Source of the DNA: Acidobacteriota bacterium
GTDB lineage: Bacteria > Acidobacteriota > Holophagae > Holophagales > Holophagaceae
Assembly: GCA_021778785.1 (NCBI GenBank)
Contig: JAJYBX010000105.1
Span: 1 to 6,765, forward strand
Reading direction: 5' to 3'
DNA: 6,765 nt
Of this stretch, positions 1-6,265 are shown in pieces; position 1 is the first letter of the stretch, and the number at the start of each line of letters is the position of its first letter. The notes below the pieces were generated by a model. That model was not told the origin of the DNA. It did no database searches and worked only from the letters and a program-made list of their open reading frames with translations. A program made the translations under genes and the position numbers.

Positions 1-482
1 GCGTGGAGGTCCTCCACCAGCAGGACCCCCAGCACGGTCTCCTTCAGCGGGCCGCGGATGCCCCGCTCGTCGAAGAGCTTGGCCAGGATCATGGTGGAGG
101 CAATGGAGAGGCTGGCGCCGAAGAAGGCGCTCTCCAGGGGCGGCCAGCCCAGGAGCCGCGCGGCCAGGAAGCCCGCCACGAGCAGCGTGCCCACCTGCAG
201 GGTGCCCGTCAGGAGGGCCGTGGGGCCAGCCCGGAGCAGGCGCTGGAGGCTGAACTCCAGGCCGATGGAGAACATGAGCAGGATGACGCCCAGCTCGCCC
301 ATGATCCGCACGTTGCCGAGATCGGCCACCAGGGGCACGGGCACGTGGGGCCCCACGATCATGCCCGCCAGGAGGTAGCCCAGCACCGCCGGGAGGCGGA
401 GGCGCTGGAACAGCACGGAGGTGAGCGAGGCCACCCCCAGCACCACCGCCAGGTCCACGAGGAGCCGGGAGTGGGCTTCCAT
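1..482 (-). CDS. CPA2-family cation:proton antiporter (KefB-like), N-terminal part, cut by window edge
   Basis: Membrane antiporter that probably exchanges K+ or Na+ for H+ across the inner membrane. Only the first 160 codons are present; the reading frame stays open to the left edge. Translation from the ATG at 482 begins MEAHSRLLVDLAVVLG and shows typical CPA2 landmarks: LPAVLGYLLAGMIVGP at residues 30-45, ELGVILLMFSIGLEFS at 63-78, the SIASTMILAKLFDERG segment at 126-141, and the acidic pair E157-D158 in LLVEDL, in the position of the conserved ion-binding/transport motif. About four or five hydrophobic segments are visible. The gene begins 14 bases after the stop of the potassium channel gene and is probably cotranscribed with it. 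No strong ribosome binding site is seen, so translation may be coupled. The ion specificity and any C-terminal TrkA/RCK domain lie outside the window, so no gene symbol is given. The family is clear; the substrate is inference. Confidence 0.88.
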   Translation of the reverse strand, partial: MEAHSRLLVDLAVVLGVASLTSVLFQRLRLPAVLGYLLAGMIVGPHVPVPLVADLGNVRIMGELGVILLMFSIGLEFSLQRLLRAGPTALLTGTLQVGTLLVAGFLAARLLGWPPLESAFFGASLSIASTMILAKLFDERGIRGPLKETVLGVLLVEDLH

Positions 483-496
483 GGCCGGCCCCAGGC

Positions 497-1540
497 TCAG
501 GCCCCGTGGGCCAGGCGGGTGAGGGTCTCCAGGGCGTCCGTGGGCCCCATCACCAGCAGCTCGTCCCCGGCCTGGAAGCGCTCGTCGCCGGAGGGATTGA
601 ACTGGAGGCCCGCACCGGGATGCACCAGCCCCACGAGGAGCGAGCCGGTGGCGTGGCGCAGGCGGGCCTCGCGGAGCGTCTGGCCCACCAGGGCGGAATC
701 CCGGGCGATGGCGATGCGTTCCAGGCCCAGCTCCAGCTGCTCCTGCTGCAGCACCACGTCGAAGTAGTTCATCATCTCCGGATTGAGCAGGAGCGCGGCC
801 ATGCGGCGCCCGCCGATCTCGTAGGGGCTCACGATGTGGTCGGCGCCCGCGGCCCGGAGCTGGCGCTCGGTGCCCAGCTTGGCGCTGCGGGCCACCACGG
901 ACAGGTCGGGCCGGATCTGCTTCACGGTGAGGGTGACCAGCACGTTGTCGGCATCCGTGGTGAGGGCCGTGATGAGGCCCCGGGCCCGGCGGATGCCCGC
1001 GCGTTCGAGGATCAGCTCCTCCATGGCGTTGCCGTAGAGGATGAGCTCGCCGGCGAAGCGGGGGCTGCGGCCCTTGGTCTCGTCCTGCTCGATGATGACG
1101 AAGGGGACGCCGGCCTTCTTCAGCTCCCAGGCGGCCTGGAAGCCCATCTTGCCGAAGCCGCAGACGATGATGTGGTCCTTCAGTTCGTCCAGGCGCTTTT
1201 CCATGCGGCGCTCCATCAAGTAGCCCCGGAGATCCCCCTCCAGGAGGAGGGCCGTGAGGTTGGACAGGGCGTAGGTGGCCACGCCGAGGCCGGTGACGAG
1301 GTAGAAGATCGTGAAGAGCTTGGTCCAGGTGTTGACCTCGCCCATCTCCCGGAACCCCACCGTGAACAGGGTGGTGATGGCCATGTAGAAGCTGTCGAGG
1401 GGGTTGAGGTGGGCCAGCAGGTGGTAGCCCACGGCCCCCGCCAGCAGCACGGCGAAGAGCAGGAGCAGGGCGTTCCGCAGGCGCCGGAGGGGGCCGTCCT
1501 GCTCGAGGGGGCCGGCGGGGAAGGGCTTCGGACCGGGCAC
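497..1540 (-). CDS. Two-TM potassium channel subunit with RCK (TrkA-N/TrkA-C) gating domain
   Basis: 347-residue channel subunit of the MthK/GsuK-like type: two membrane helices, a pore loop and a cytoplasmic ligand-binding region. Helix 1 spans about residues 20-42, the pore helix about 48-60, and helix 2 about 72-100. A charged linker leads to an RCK_N Rossmann fold starting at DHIIVCGFGKMG (GxGxxG at 128-133) with the acidic E151 ending the second strand, as in NAD(H)- or nucleotide-binding members. A TrkA_C-like domain fills about 268-345. The selectivity filter reads T60-V-G-F-R64-E65 instead of the usual TVGYGD, so K+ selectivity is inferred from the family only. The start is the GTG one base after the thioesterase TGA; no better in-frame start is seen, and the G-rich 3' end of the preceding gene may serve as binding site. 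It lies immediately before a CPA2 antiporter gene, suggesting a joint role in K+ efflux or homeostasis. Confidence 0.88.
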   Translation of the reverse strand: MPGPKPFPAGPLEQDGPLRRLRNALLLLFAVLLAGAVGYHLLAHLNPLDSFYMAITTLFTVGFREMGEVNTWTKLFTIFYLVTGLGVATYALSNLTALLLEGDLRGYLMERRMEKRLDELKDHIIVCGFGKMGFQAAWELKKAGVPFVIIEQDETKGRSPRFAGELILYGNAMEELILERAGIRRARGLITALTTDADNVLVTLTVKQIRPDLSVVARSAKLGTERQLRAAGADHIVSPYEIGGRRMAALLLNPEMMNYFDVVLQQEQLELGLERIAIARDSALVGQTLREARLRHATGSLLVGLVHPGAGLQFNPSGDERFQAGDELLVMGPTDALETLTRLAHGA

Positions 1541-1541
1541 C

Positions 1542-1985
1542 TCAGCCCCCGAGGCCGGGCTTGATGGCGAAGTAGGCCGTGCAGAGCGACACGGGCAGGC
1601 CGCCGCAATGCAGCCGGCATTCCAGCACCGCCCCGCGGTGGGAGAGGCGGATGACCTGGGCCTCGCCCGTCACCTCGCCCCGGGCCGGCTCCAGGTAGCG
1701 GATGTGGAGATCGGAGGTGGCGAAGGGCATGGCGCCATCGAAGGCGGTGCTGAGGGCCAGGGCGGAGACCATGTCCGCCATGGTGGCCAGCACGCCGCCA
1801 TTGATGTTGCCGCGGGAGCCGTTGACCACCGCGGGTGTGGAGGGCAGGCGCATGGTGGCCACGCCGGGCGCCACGGATTCGATGGTCAGCCCCCAGTCCT
1901 TGATCAGCGGCCAGGGATGGAACCGCGCGCGCAGCCGCTCCAGGAGATCCGGAGCGAGTGTCTCGGGGATCTGGGGCTTGGCCAT
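1542..1985 (-). CDS. PaaI-like hotdog-fold acyl-CoA thioesterase
   Basis: 147-residue single-domain protein matching the usual length (about 130-150) of PaaI/4HBT thioesterases, which hydrolyse acyl- or aryl-CoA esters in the cytoplasm as homotetramers. The family core is at residues 54-80: VNGSRGNINGGVLATMADMVSALAL, the loop plus long hotdog helix, with D71 in the catalytic aspartate position. The strand following it (SDLHIRYLEPARGEV, 91-105) is also typical. The position that is His in the usual HGG motif is N62 here. The ATG at 1985 is chosen because translation from it gives a normal N-terminus, while upstream in-frame sequence is only the shadow of the Mrp gene. A GGAG lies only one base before this ATG, too close for a good site, so coupling to the Mrp gene ending 34 bases upstream is likely. 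The substrate cannot be told from sequence. Confidence 0.85.
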   Translation of the reverse strand: MAKPQIPETLAPDLLERLRARFHPWPLIKDWGLTIESVAPGVATMRLPSTPAVVNGSRGNINGGVLATMADMVSALALSTAFDGAMPFATSDLHIRYLEPARGEVTGEAQVIRLSHRGAVLECRLHCGGLPVSLCTAYFAIKPGLGG

Positions 1986-2019
1986 GCTCCAGTGTAGCGG
2001 GCCGCCGGCCGGCGCGGGA

Positions 2020-3057
2020 TCAGAGCCCGAGCTGGCCCTGGAGGGCCTTGGCCATGTCCTGGAAGACCTTCGTCTGGGGGCTGTCGGGATGGGCGGCCAC
2101 CAGGGGCTGGCCACTGTCCCCGCCCTCGCGGATCGCCAGGTCGATGGGGACTTCGCCCAGGAAGGGGAGCTTCATGCGGGTGGCCGCGTCGCGCACGCCG
2201 CCGTGGCCGAAGATCTGGGTCTCCTTGCCGCAGCCCGGGCAGATGAAGCTGCTCATGTTCTCGATGATGCCCACCACGGGGACCTTCACCGTGCCGAACA
2301 TCCCGATGGCCTTCTTGGCGTCGAGGAAGGCCACGTCCTGGGGCGTGCTGACGATGACCGCGCCATCCACCTGGGCATTCTGGATGAGGGTGAGCTGGGT
2401 GTCGCCGGTGCCGGGGGGCAGGTCGATGAAGAGCACGTCCAGGTCGCCCCAGGCCACGTCCTTCAGGAACTGCTGGAGGGCCTTGTTGAGCATGGCGCCG
2501 CGCCAGATGACGGGCCGGTCCTCCTCGATGAGGAGGCCCATGGACATGACCCGCACCCCGAACTTCTCCAGGGGCATGATCTGGCCGTCCGGCGTGCCCA
2601 GGGGCGAGTCCTTCAGGCCCAGCATCATGGGGATGGAGGGGCCGTAGATGTCGGAATCCAGGAGGCCCACCTTGAGCCCCCGCTGGGCCATGGCGATGGC
2701 CAGGTTGGCGGTGACGGTGCTCTTCCCCACCCCGCCCTTGCCCGATCCCACCACCACACAGCGCTTGATGCCGGGGATGAGGTTCTTGAACTCCACCGAG
2801 GCGGTCTTCTCCCAGGCGATCTCCACGTCCACGGCCTCCACGCCGGGCTGGTTGAGGATGAGCTCCTCCAGGGCCTGTTTCATGACCTGCTCGCGGTCCT
2901 GGTAGGCGTCCGCCATCTGGAGCATGACGGTGACCCGGCCCTCGTTCACGTCGATCCCCTTCACGGCCTTCAGGGCCACGAGGGTCGCACTGGTGCCGGG
3001 CACCTGGTAGCTGTTGAGGACATCGAACAGGGCGGCGCGGCTGATCTTCGGGCTCAT
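2020..3057 (-). CDS. Mrp/ApbC-type iron-sulfur cluster carrier P-loop ATPase
   Basis: 345-residue cytoplasmic ATPase of the Mrp/NBP35 (ApbC) family, which binds a labile Fe-S cluster between subunits of a dimer and passes it to apoproteins. An N-terminal MIP18/DUF59 domain covers about residues 5-85. The ParA/MinD-type ATPase follows: deviant Walker A SGKGGVGKS at 105-113, the LLDSDIYGPS switch region at 132-141, and Walker B-like LFIDLPPGTGD at 209-219. The cluster-binding CPGC is present as C273-C276 in FICPGCGKET, the key mark separating Mrp from MinD and ParA. Length and domain order are normal for the bacterial family. The ATG at 3057 is preceded by GGAGAG at 3067-3062, four bases away. 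A G-C-rich hairpin sits just upstream of that site. It is the first gene of the probable minus-strand operon with the thioesterase, K+ channel and antiporter. The symbol mrp or apbC would be reasonable, but naming differs between genomes. Confidence 0.95.
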   Translation of the reverse strand: MSPKISRAALFDVLNSYQVPGTSATLVALKAVKGIDVNEGRVTVMLQMADAYQDREQVMKQALEELILNQPGVEAVDVEIAWEKTASVEFKNLIPGIKRCVVVGSGKGGVGKSTVTANLAIAMAQRGLKVGLLDSDIYGPSIPMMLGLKDSPLGTPDGQIMPLEKFGVRVMSMGLLIEEDRPVIWRGAMLNKALQQFLKDVAWGDLDVLFIDLPPGTGDTQLTLIQNAQVDGAVIVSTPQDVAFLDAKKAIGMFGTVKVPVVGIIENMSSFICPGCGKETQIFGHGGVRDAATRMKLPFLGEVPIDLAIREGGDSGQPLVAAHPDSPQTKVFQDMAKALQGQLGL

Positions 3058-3061
3058 GCGG

Positions 3062-3067
3062 CTCTCC
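3062..3067 (-). promoter_or_regulatory. Ribosome binding site of the Mrp gene
   Basis: GGAGAG on the minus strand, four bases before the ATG at 3057. It supports this start. Its 5' neighbour, two bases away, is the base of a 6 G-C hairpin at 3070-3091. Confidence 0.6.
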
Positions 3068-3069
3068 AG

Positions 3070-3091
3070 CCCCCCAGTGTGCCACGGGGGG
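3070..3091 (-). other. G-C hairpin in the Mrp leader
   Basis: On the plus strand: six C (3070-3075), a bulged A (3076), GTG (3077-3079), loop TGC (3080-3082), CAC (3083-3085), six G (3086-3091). In the minus-strand transcript this forms a nine-pair hairpin whose 3' arm ends two bases before the Mrp ribosome binding site. It could influence translation start or be the rest of a terminator for ppk1. No T-run follows in the minus direction, which argues against a classic intrinsic terminator. The pairing is seen; the function is inference. Confidence 0.5.
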
Positions 3092-3117
3092 ATGGGCGTC
3101 GGAACAGGCGCCTAAGG

Positions 3118-3236
3118 ATCACCACGAAGGGCACGAAGAGAAGGCGCAGGGCACGAAGGCGGGCAGGGATGATCCTGCGGTCGCCCCATTGCGGGCTTGG
3201 TGAGCCCGGAGGGCTCCTTGGTGTCCTTCGTGGAGG
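3118..3236. repeat. Imperfect inverted/direct repeat element with CACGAAG units
   Basis: The spacer between ppk1 and the Mrp gene carries CACGAAG three times in direct orientation (3123-3129, 3132-3138, 3152-3158) and once inverted as CTTCGTG (3226-3232). The outer arms CCACGAAGGGCA (3122-3133) and TGTCCTTCGTGG (3222-3233) are inverted copies matching at 11 of 12 positions, about 88 bases apart. Inside are two small competing hairpins: GGGCT/AGCCC at 3193-3207 and GAGCCC/GGGCTC at 3202-3216. Similar CACGAAGG-type intergenic repeats are known to me from several high-copy contexts in diverse bacterial genomes, but copy number here cannot be seen. It may be a REP- or MITE-like relic. No open reading frame with a recognisable product lies inside. 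Confidence 0.5.
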
Positions 3237-3254
3237 GCCTTGTCGTTCGGGGCC

Positions 3255-5387
3255 TCAGAACTCCGGCGGCAGGGGCGGCAGCTTCCGGGTGACGGCGCCC
3301 ACGCCGCTGGCCAGGAGGGTGTGCTCGTAGATCCGCAGCTGGCTCCGCAGGGGCGGATCCTGCTCGTCGAGCCCCCGGCGCACCACCTCGCCCCCGGGGC
3401 CCAGCACCCGGCCCTTCAGCGTGTCGTGAAGCTGCAGTTCCAGCATCTCCACCACCTGGGCGGCGAGGACGGGATCGGCCAGGGGGAAGGCCAGTTCCAC
3501 TCGGTGGTCCAGGTTCCGGGGCATGAGGTCGGCGCTGGCCAGCAGCGTCTCCGGCTGGCCGTCGTTGGCGAAGTGGTAGATGCGGGCGTGCTCCAGGAAG
3601 CGGTCCAGGATGGAGAGGGCCCGGATGTGCTCCGAGAGGCCCGGGACGCCGGGGCGCAGGCAGCAGGTGCCCCGCACGATGAGATCCACCTTCACGCCCT
3701 CGCGGCTGGCCTCGTAGAGCAGCTGGATGATCTGGGGCTCCACCAGGGCGTTCATCTTGAGGATCATGCGGGCGGGCCGGCCCGCCCGGGCATGGTCGAT
3801 CTCCCGGAGGATGCGGGCCGTGAGCCCCTTCTTCAGGTGCTGGGGCGCCACCAGGAGCTCGTGGAACCGCGGCGGCCGGGTGTAGCCCGTGAGCATGTTG
3901 AAGAGGTTGGCCAGATCCTCCCCCAGCTCGGGGCGGGCCGTGAGCAGGCCCAGGTCCGAGTAGATGCGGCTGGTGCGCTCGTTGTAGTTGCCGGTGCCCA
4001 GGTGGCAGTAGCGGCGGATGCCGTCCCGCTCCTGGCGCACCACGAGGCAGGCCTTGCAGTGGATCTTGTGGTTGGGCAGGCCGTACACCACGTGGACGCC
4101 CACCTTCTCCAGCCGCCGGGCCCAGGCGATGTTGGCGGCCTCGTCGAAGCGGGCCCGCAGCTCCACGATGGCGGCCACCTGCTTGCCCCGCTCCGCCGCC
4201 CGTTCCAGGGCCGCGGCCACGGGGCTGTTCTGGGTGACGCGGTAGAGGGTCATCTTGATGGCCAGCACCCGCGGATCGTCGGCGGCCTCGCGCACGAAGC
4301 GGGCCACGCTGTCGTCGAAGCTCTGGTAGGGGTGGTGCAGCAGGATGTCATGGCGGGAGATGGCGTCGAAGATGTTGCCGGCCTGGTCCAGCTGGGGCAC
4401 GGGCAGGGGCGGCAGGGGCGCGTCCTTCAGGTGGGGCCGGTCCACCTGGGCGTAGAGCTGCATGAGGTCGGAGAAGGCCGTGAGGCCGGAACTGGGGTAC
4501 AGATCCTCCGGGCTCAGCTCCATCTCCTCGATGAGGAGGTCCAGCACCTTGGCGGAGAGCCCCTTCTCGTACTGCAGGCGCACCACGGCGCCGCGGCGCC
4601 GGTCCCGGAGGCTCTCCTCCACGGTCTTGAGCAGGTCCTCGGAGGGATCCTCCTCCACCGGCTGGTCCGAGTCCCGGGTCACGCGGATGGCGTGGCAGCT
4701 CCGCACCGCGTAGCCCAGGAAGAGCCGGGCCAGGTGGTGGCGCACCACATCCTCCAGCATCACGAAGGCGTGGGTGCCGGGCGCCGAGGGCACCCGGAGG
4801 AAGCGCGTGGCCAGGGAGGTGGGGACGTGGATGAAGGAGAGTTCCGAGGCCGGGAGGTCGCCGTCCAGCAGCCCGTCCTCCGGCTCCAGCTCGGCCACCA
4901 GCACCAGCACCCGGTTGCCCAGGCGGGGGAAGGGGTGGCCCGTGTCCACGGCCAGGGGCGTGATGAGGGGCAGCAGGGCCCGCTCGAAGTGGTCCAGCAC
5001 GAAGGCCGCCTGGGTCGGATCCAGCGCCTTCGGATCGAGGATGACGACGCTCTCCGCCTCCAGCTGGGGCTCGAGGATGGCGTGGAAGAGTTCGTGCTGC
5101 CGGGCGGAGTAGGCGTGGATCTTCGAGGCCACGCGCTCCAGCAGCTGCCGGGGGCTGAGCCCGTCCGGGCCCGGCTGGGTGATGCCGGCGTCGATCTGCC
5201 GCCAGATGCCCGCCACCCGCACCATGAAGAACTCGTCCCAGTTGTTGGAGACGATGCTCAGGAACTTCACCCGCTCCAGGAGGGGCACGGTCGGATCCTC
5301 CGCCTCCTCCATGACCCGGGCGTTGAAGTCCAGCCAGCTCAGCTCCCGGTTCAGGAGGTCTTCGGGACGGGGGGTGGGCTGCAGCAC
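3255..5387 (-). CDS. ppk1: Polyphosphate kinase 1
   Basis: 710-residue enzyme that reversibly transfers the gamma phosphate of ATP to polyphosphate chains; the length fits the family (about 690-730). Order: N-terminal domain with NRELSWLDFNARV (13-25) and SIVSNNWDEFFMVRVAG (44-60), head domain to about 320, then two phospholipase-D-like catalytic halves. By alignment from memory with E. coli PPK1, the autophosphorylated His is H443 in KIHCKA, the second His is H462 in YCHLGTGNYN (spacing 19, as in E. coli), H600 lies in RFLEHARIY, and the Mg/phosphate arginines correspond to R383 (TLYR) and R413 (RARFDE). All are present, so the protein should be active. The frame stays open far upstream, but the GTG at 5387 is chosen: it has AGAGGA five bases before it and sits just before the conserved NRELSW motif. 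It is divergent from the L25 gene and separated from the Mrp gene by 197 bases. Confidence 0.97.
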   Translation of the reverse strand: MLQPTPRPEDLLNRELSWLDFNARVMEEAEDPTVPLLERVKFLSIVSNNWDEFFMVRVAGIWRQIDAGITQPGPDGLSPRQLLERVASKIHAYSARQHELFHAILEPQLEAESVVILDPKALDPTQAAFVLDHFERALLPLITPLAVDTGHPFPRLGNRVLVLVAELEPEDGLLDGDLPASELSFIHVPTSLATRFLRVPSAPGTHAFVMLEDVVRHHLARLFLGYAVRSCHAIRVTRDSDQPVEEDPSEDLLKTVEESLRDRRRGAVVRLQYEKGLSAKVLDLLIEEMELSPEDLYPSSGLTAFSDLMQLYAQVDRPHLKDAPLPPLPVPQLDQAGNIFDAISRHDILLHHPYQSFDDSVARFVREAADDPRVLAIKMTLYRVTQNSPVAAALERAAERGKQVAAIVELRARFDEAANIAWARRLEKVGVHVVYGLPNHKIHCKACLVVRQERDGIRRYCHLGTGNYNERTSRIYSDLGLLTARPELGEDLANLFNMLTGYTRPPRFHELLVAPQHLKKGLTARILREIDHARAGRPARMILKMNALVEPQIIQLLYEASREGVKVDLIVRGTCCLRPGVPGLSEHIRALSILDRFLEHARIYHFANDGQPETLLASADLMPRNLDHRVELAFPLADPVLAAQVVEMLELQLHDTLKGRVLGPGGEVVRRGLDEQDPPLRSQLRIYEHTLLASGVGAVTRKLPPLPPEF

Positions 5388-5392
5388 GGGGT

Positions 5393-5398
5393 TCCTCT
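5393..5398 (-). promoter_or_regulatory. Ribosome binding site deciding the ppk1 GTG start
   Basis: AGAGGA on the minus strand, five bases before the GTG at 5387-5385. A nearby ATG (5406-5404) is out of frame with ppk1, and no in-frame ATG lies between here and the conserved NRELSW motif, so this site supports the GTG start. Confidence 0.6.
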
Positions 5399-5453
5399 GG
5401 GGCCATGGTACCCCGCCCGCGTGACGGGGCCGTGTCCCGGTCCCGGGATTCCC

Positions 5454-5470
5454 GCCTTGGAATTCAAGGC
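5454..5470. promoter_or_regulatory. Interrupted palindrome overlapping the L25 -35 region
   Basis: GCCTTG (5454-5459), spacer GAATT, CAAGGC (5465-5470): a perfect 6-5-6 inverted repeat. It overlaps the candidate -35 box at 5457-5462, the position expected for a repressor site. A second, shorter odd palindrome, CGGGA-T-TCCCG (5444-5454), abuts it. No regulator can be named, and in GC-rich DNA such palindromes can occur by chance. Confidence 0.25.
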
Positions 5471-5485
5471 CTTTCCGGGCATGAT
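5457..5485 (+). promoter_or_regulatory. Candidate sigma-70-type promoter of the L25-pth unit
   Basis: TTGGAA (5457-5462) and CATGAT (5480-5485) are separated by 17 bases and each matches four of six consensus positions (TTGACA, TATAAT). This is the least GC-rich stretch of the divergent spacer. Transcription would start near 5491-5493, giving a leader of about 100 bases that begins with the hairpin at 5491-5520. No comparably good promoter was found for ppk1 on the opposite strand. Confidence 0.45.
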
Positions 5486-5526
5486 CGGAGGTTCGGCTCC
5501 CCACCGGGGGAGACCCGAACGGTCCG
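5486..5526 (+). other. Strong leader hairpin of the L25 transcript
   Basis: GTTCGGCTCCCC (5491-5502) pairs with GGGGAG (5507-5512) and CCGAAC (5515-5520), leaving loop ACCG and a two-base AC bulge: twelve pairs. CGGA (5486-5489) and TCCG (5523-5526) could add four more across small internal gaps. It begins about where the predicted transcript starts and ends about 65 bases before the L25 ribosome binding site. No T-run follows, so it is not a typical terminator. Possible roles are an autoregulatory ribosomal-protein leader, a 5' stabilising structure, or a DNA operator; none is established. Confidence 0.5.
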
Positions 5527-5580
5527 CCCGGACCCGCCCCAACGAGAGGGCAGCCCGCCCGAGCGCGGCAGCTGCCAGGT

Positions 5581-5586
5581 AGGAGG
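5581..5586 (+). promoter_or_regulatory. Consensus ribosome binding site of the L25 gene
   Basis: AGGAGG, a full Shine-Dalgarno match, five bases before the ATG at 5592. It fits a highly expressed ribosomal-protein gene and fixes the start. Confidence 0.85.
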
Positions 5587-5591
5587 AATCC

Positions 5592-6239
5592 ATGTCCCAG
5601 GAAGTCCTGGTCGTCCCCAAGCGCGAGAAGTTCGGCAAGGCCGCCATCCGCGATCTCAAGAAGCAGGGCATGATCCCGGCCGTGGTCTACGGCCTGAATG
5701 AGCCCCCCGTCGCCATCGCCATCAGCCCCAAGTCCGTCGCCCGGGTGATCGCCAGCGACGCCGGCATGAACTCCGTGATGTTCCTCCAGCGCGAGGGCAC
5801 GGACATCCAGCGCCACGTCATCCTCAAGGATGTCCAGCGCGATCCCATCACCGGCCGCCTGCGCCACGTCGATTTCATGCGCGTGGACATGAGCCTCAAG
5901 GTCCGCGTGAAGGTGCCCGTGCGCCTCACCGGCACCGCCATCGGCGTGAAGAGCGAGGGGGGCCTGCTCGACTTCGCCCACCGCGAGATCGAGGTGGAGT
6001 GCCTGCCCAGCCTCATCCCCGCCCACATCGACGTGGACGTGACCGCCCTCAAGGTCGGTGACAGCATCCGCTTCGACCAGCTCTCCCTGATCCCCAACGT
6101 CGCCCTCGTCGGCGACGCCCACCAGGTGGTCTGCTCCATCCACGGCAAGGCCGCCGAGGAAGAGGTCACCCCCGAGGGCGCCGCTCCCGCCGCCGAGCCC
6201 GAGGTGGCCAAGAAGGGCAAGAAGGAAGAGAAGAAGTAG
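5592..6239 (+). CDS. rplY: Large-subunit ribosomal protein L25, long CTC/TL5 form
   Basis: 215-residue protein that binds 5S rRNA in the 50S subunit; the long form is also called general stress protein CTC. The L25 domain covers about residues 3-92, with GMIPAVVYG (26-34) and the signature DVQRDPITGRLRHVDF (80-95). A C-terminal beta domain (TL5 type) spans about 100-184, including LTGTAIGVKSEGGLLD and the ALKVGDSIRFDQL segment. The tail (185-215) is rich in Glu, Ala, Pro and Lys, probably disordered, and ends in a lysine-rich stretch, as is common in this family. The ATG at 5592 has a consensus ribosome binding site. Codons end almost always in C or G, fitting high expression. It is followed after 96 bases by pth, a frequent gene neighbour across bacteria. 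A candidate promoter and leader hairpin lie upstream and a strong terminator-like hairpin follows. Confidence 0.96.
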   Translation: MSQEVLVVPKREKFGKAAIRDLKKQGMIPAVVYGLNEPPVAIAISPKSVARVIASDAGMNSVMFLQREGTDIQRHVILKDVQRDPITGRLRHVDFMRVDMSLKVRVKVPVRLTGTAIGVKSEGGLLDFAHREIEVECLPSLIPAHIDVDVTALKVGDSIRFDQLSLIPNVALVGDAHQVVCSIHGKAAEEEVTPEGAAPAAEPEVAKKGKKEEKK

Positions 6240-6265
6240 GTGCTTCGAACACCCAGCCTTCCATG

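Noticed and set aside
3..767. A 254-codon plus-strand open frame at the left edge
   Set aside because: The opposite strand encodes the antiporter N-terminus with clear membrane motifs and the end of the channel gene; the plus frame has a His/Gln/Glu-rich shadow composition.
506..1564. A 352-codon plus-strand open frame opposite the potassium channel
   Set aside because: The minus strand carries a clear channel with RCK motifs; this frame is a composition-driven shadow.
1904..3085. A 393-codon minus-strand open frame overlapping the Mrp gene
   Set aside because: It is an out-of-frame shadow of the Mrp gene, with Pro/Arg/Gly/His-rich composition and no domains.
3080..3110. Possible -35/-10 promoter for the Mrp gene on the minus strand (TTCCGA, 17 bases, CACACT)
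   Set aside because: Only three of six positions match in each box, and the -10 box lies inside the leader hairpin; too weak to annotate.
1702..3330. A 542-codon plus-strand open frame opposite the thioesterase and Mrp genes
   Set aside because: It spans two real antisense genes and an intergenic repeat and has no recognisable domain.
5567..5576. Palindrome GGCAGCTGCC just before the L25 ribosome binding site
   Set aside because: Ten bases, no loop, common in GC-rich DNA; no independent sign of function.
3240..5582. A 780-codon open frame on the plus strand, antisense to ppk1
   Set aside because: The opposite strand encodes a complete PPK1 with all catalytic residues. The antisense frame is rich in His, Gly, Val and Gln without domain motifs, as expected from GC-biased third positions, and has no recognisable family.
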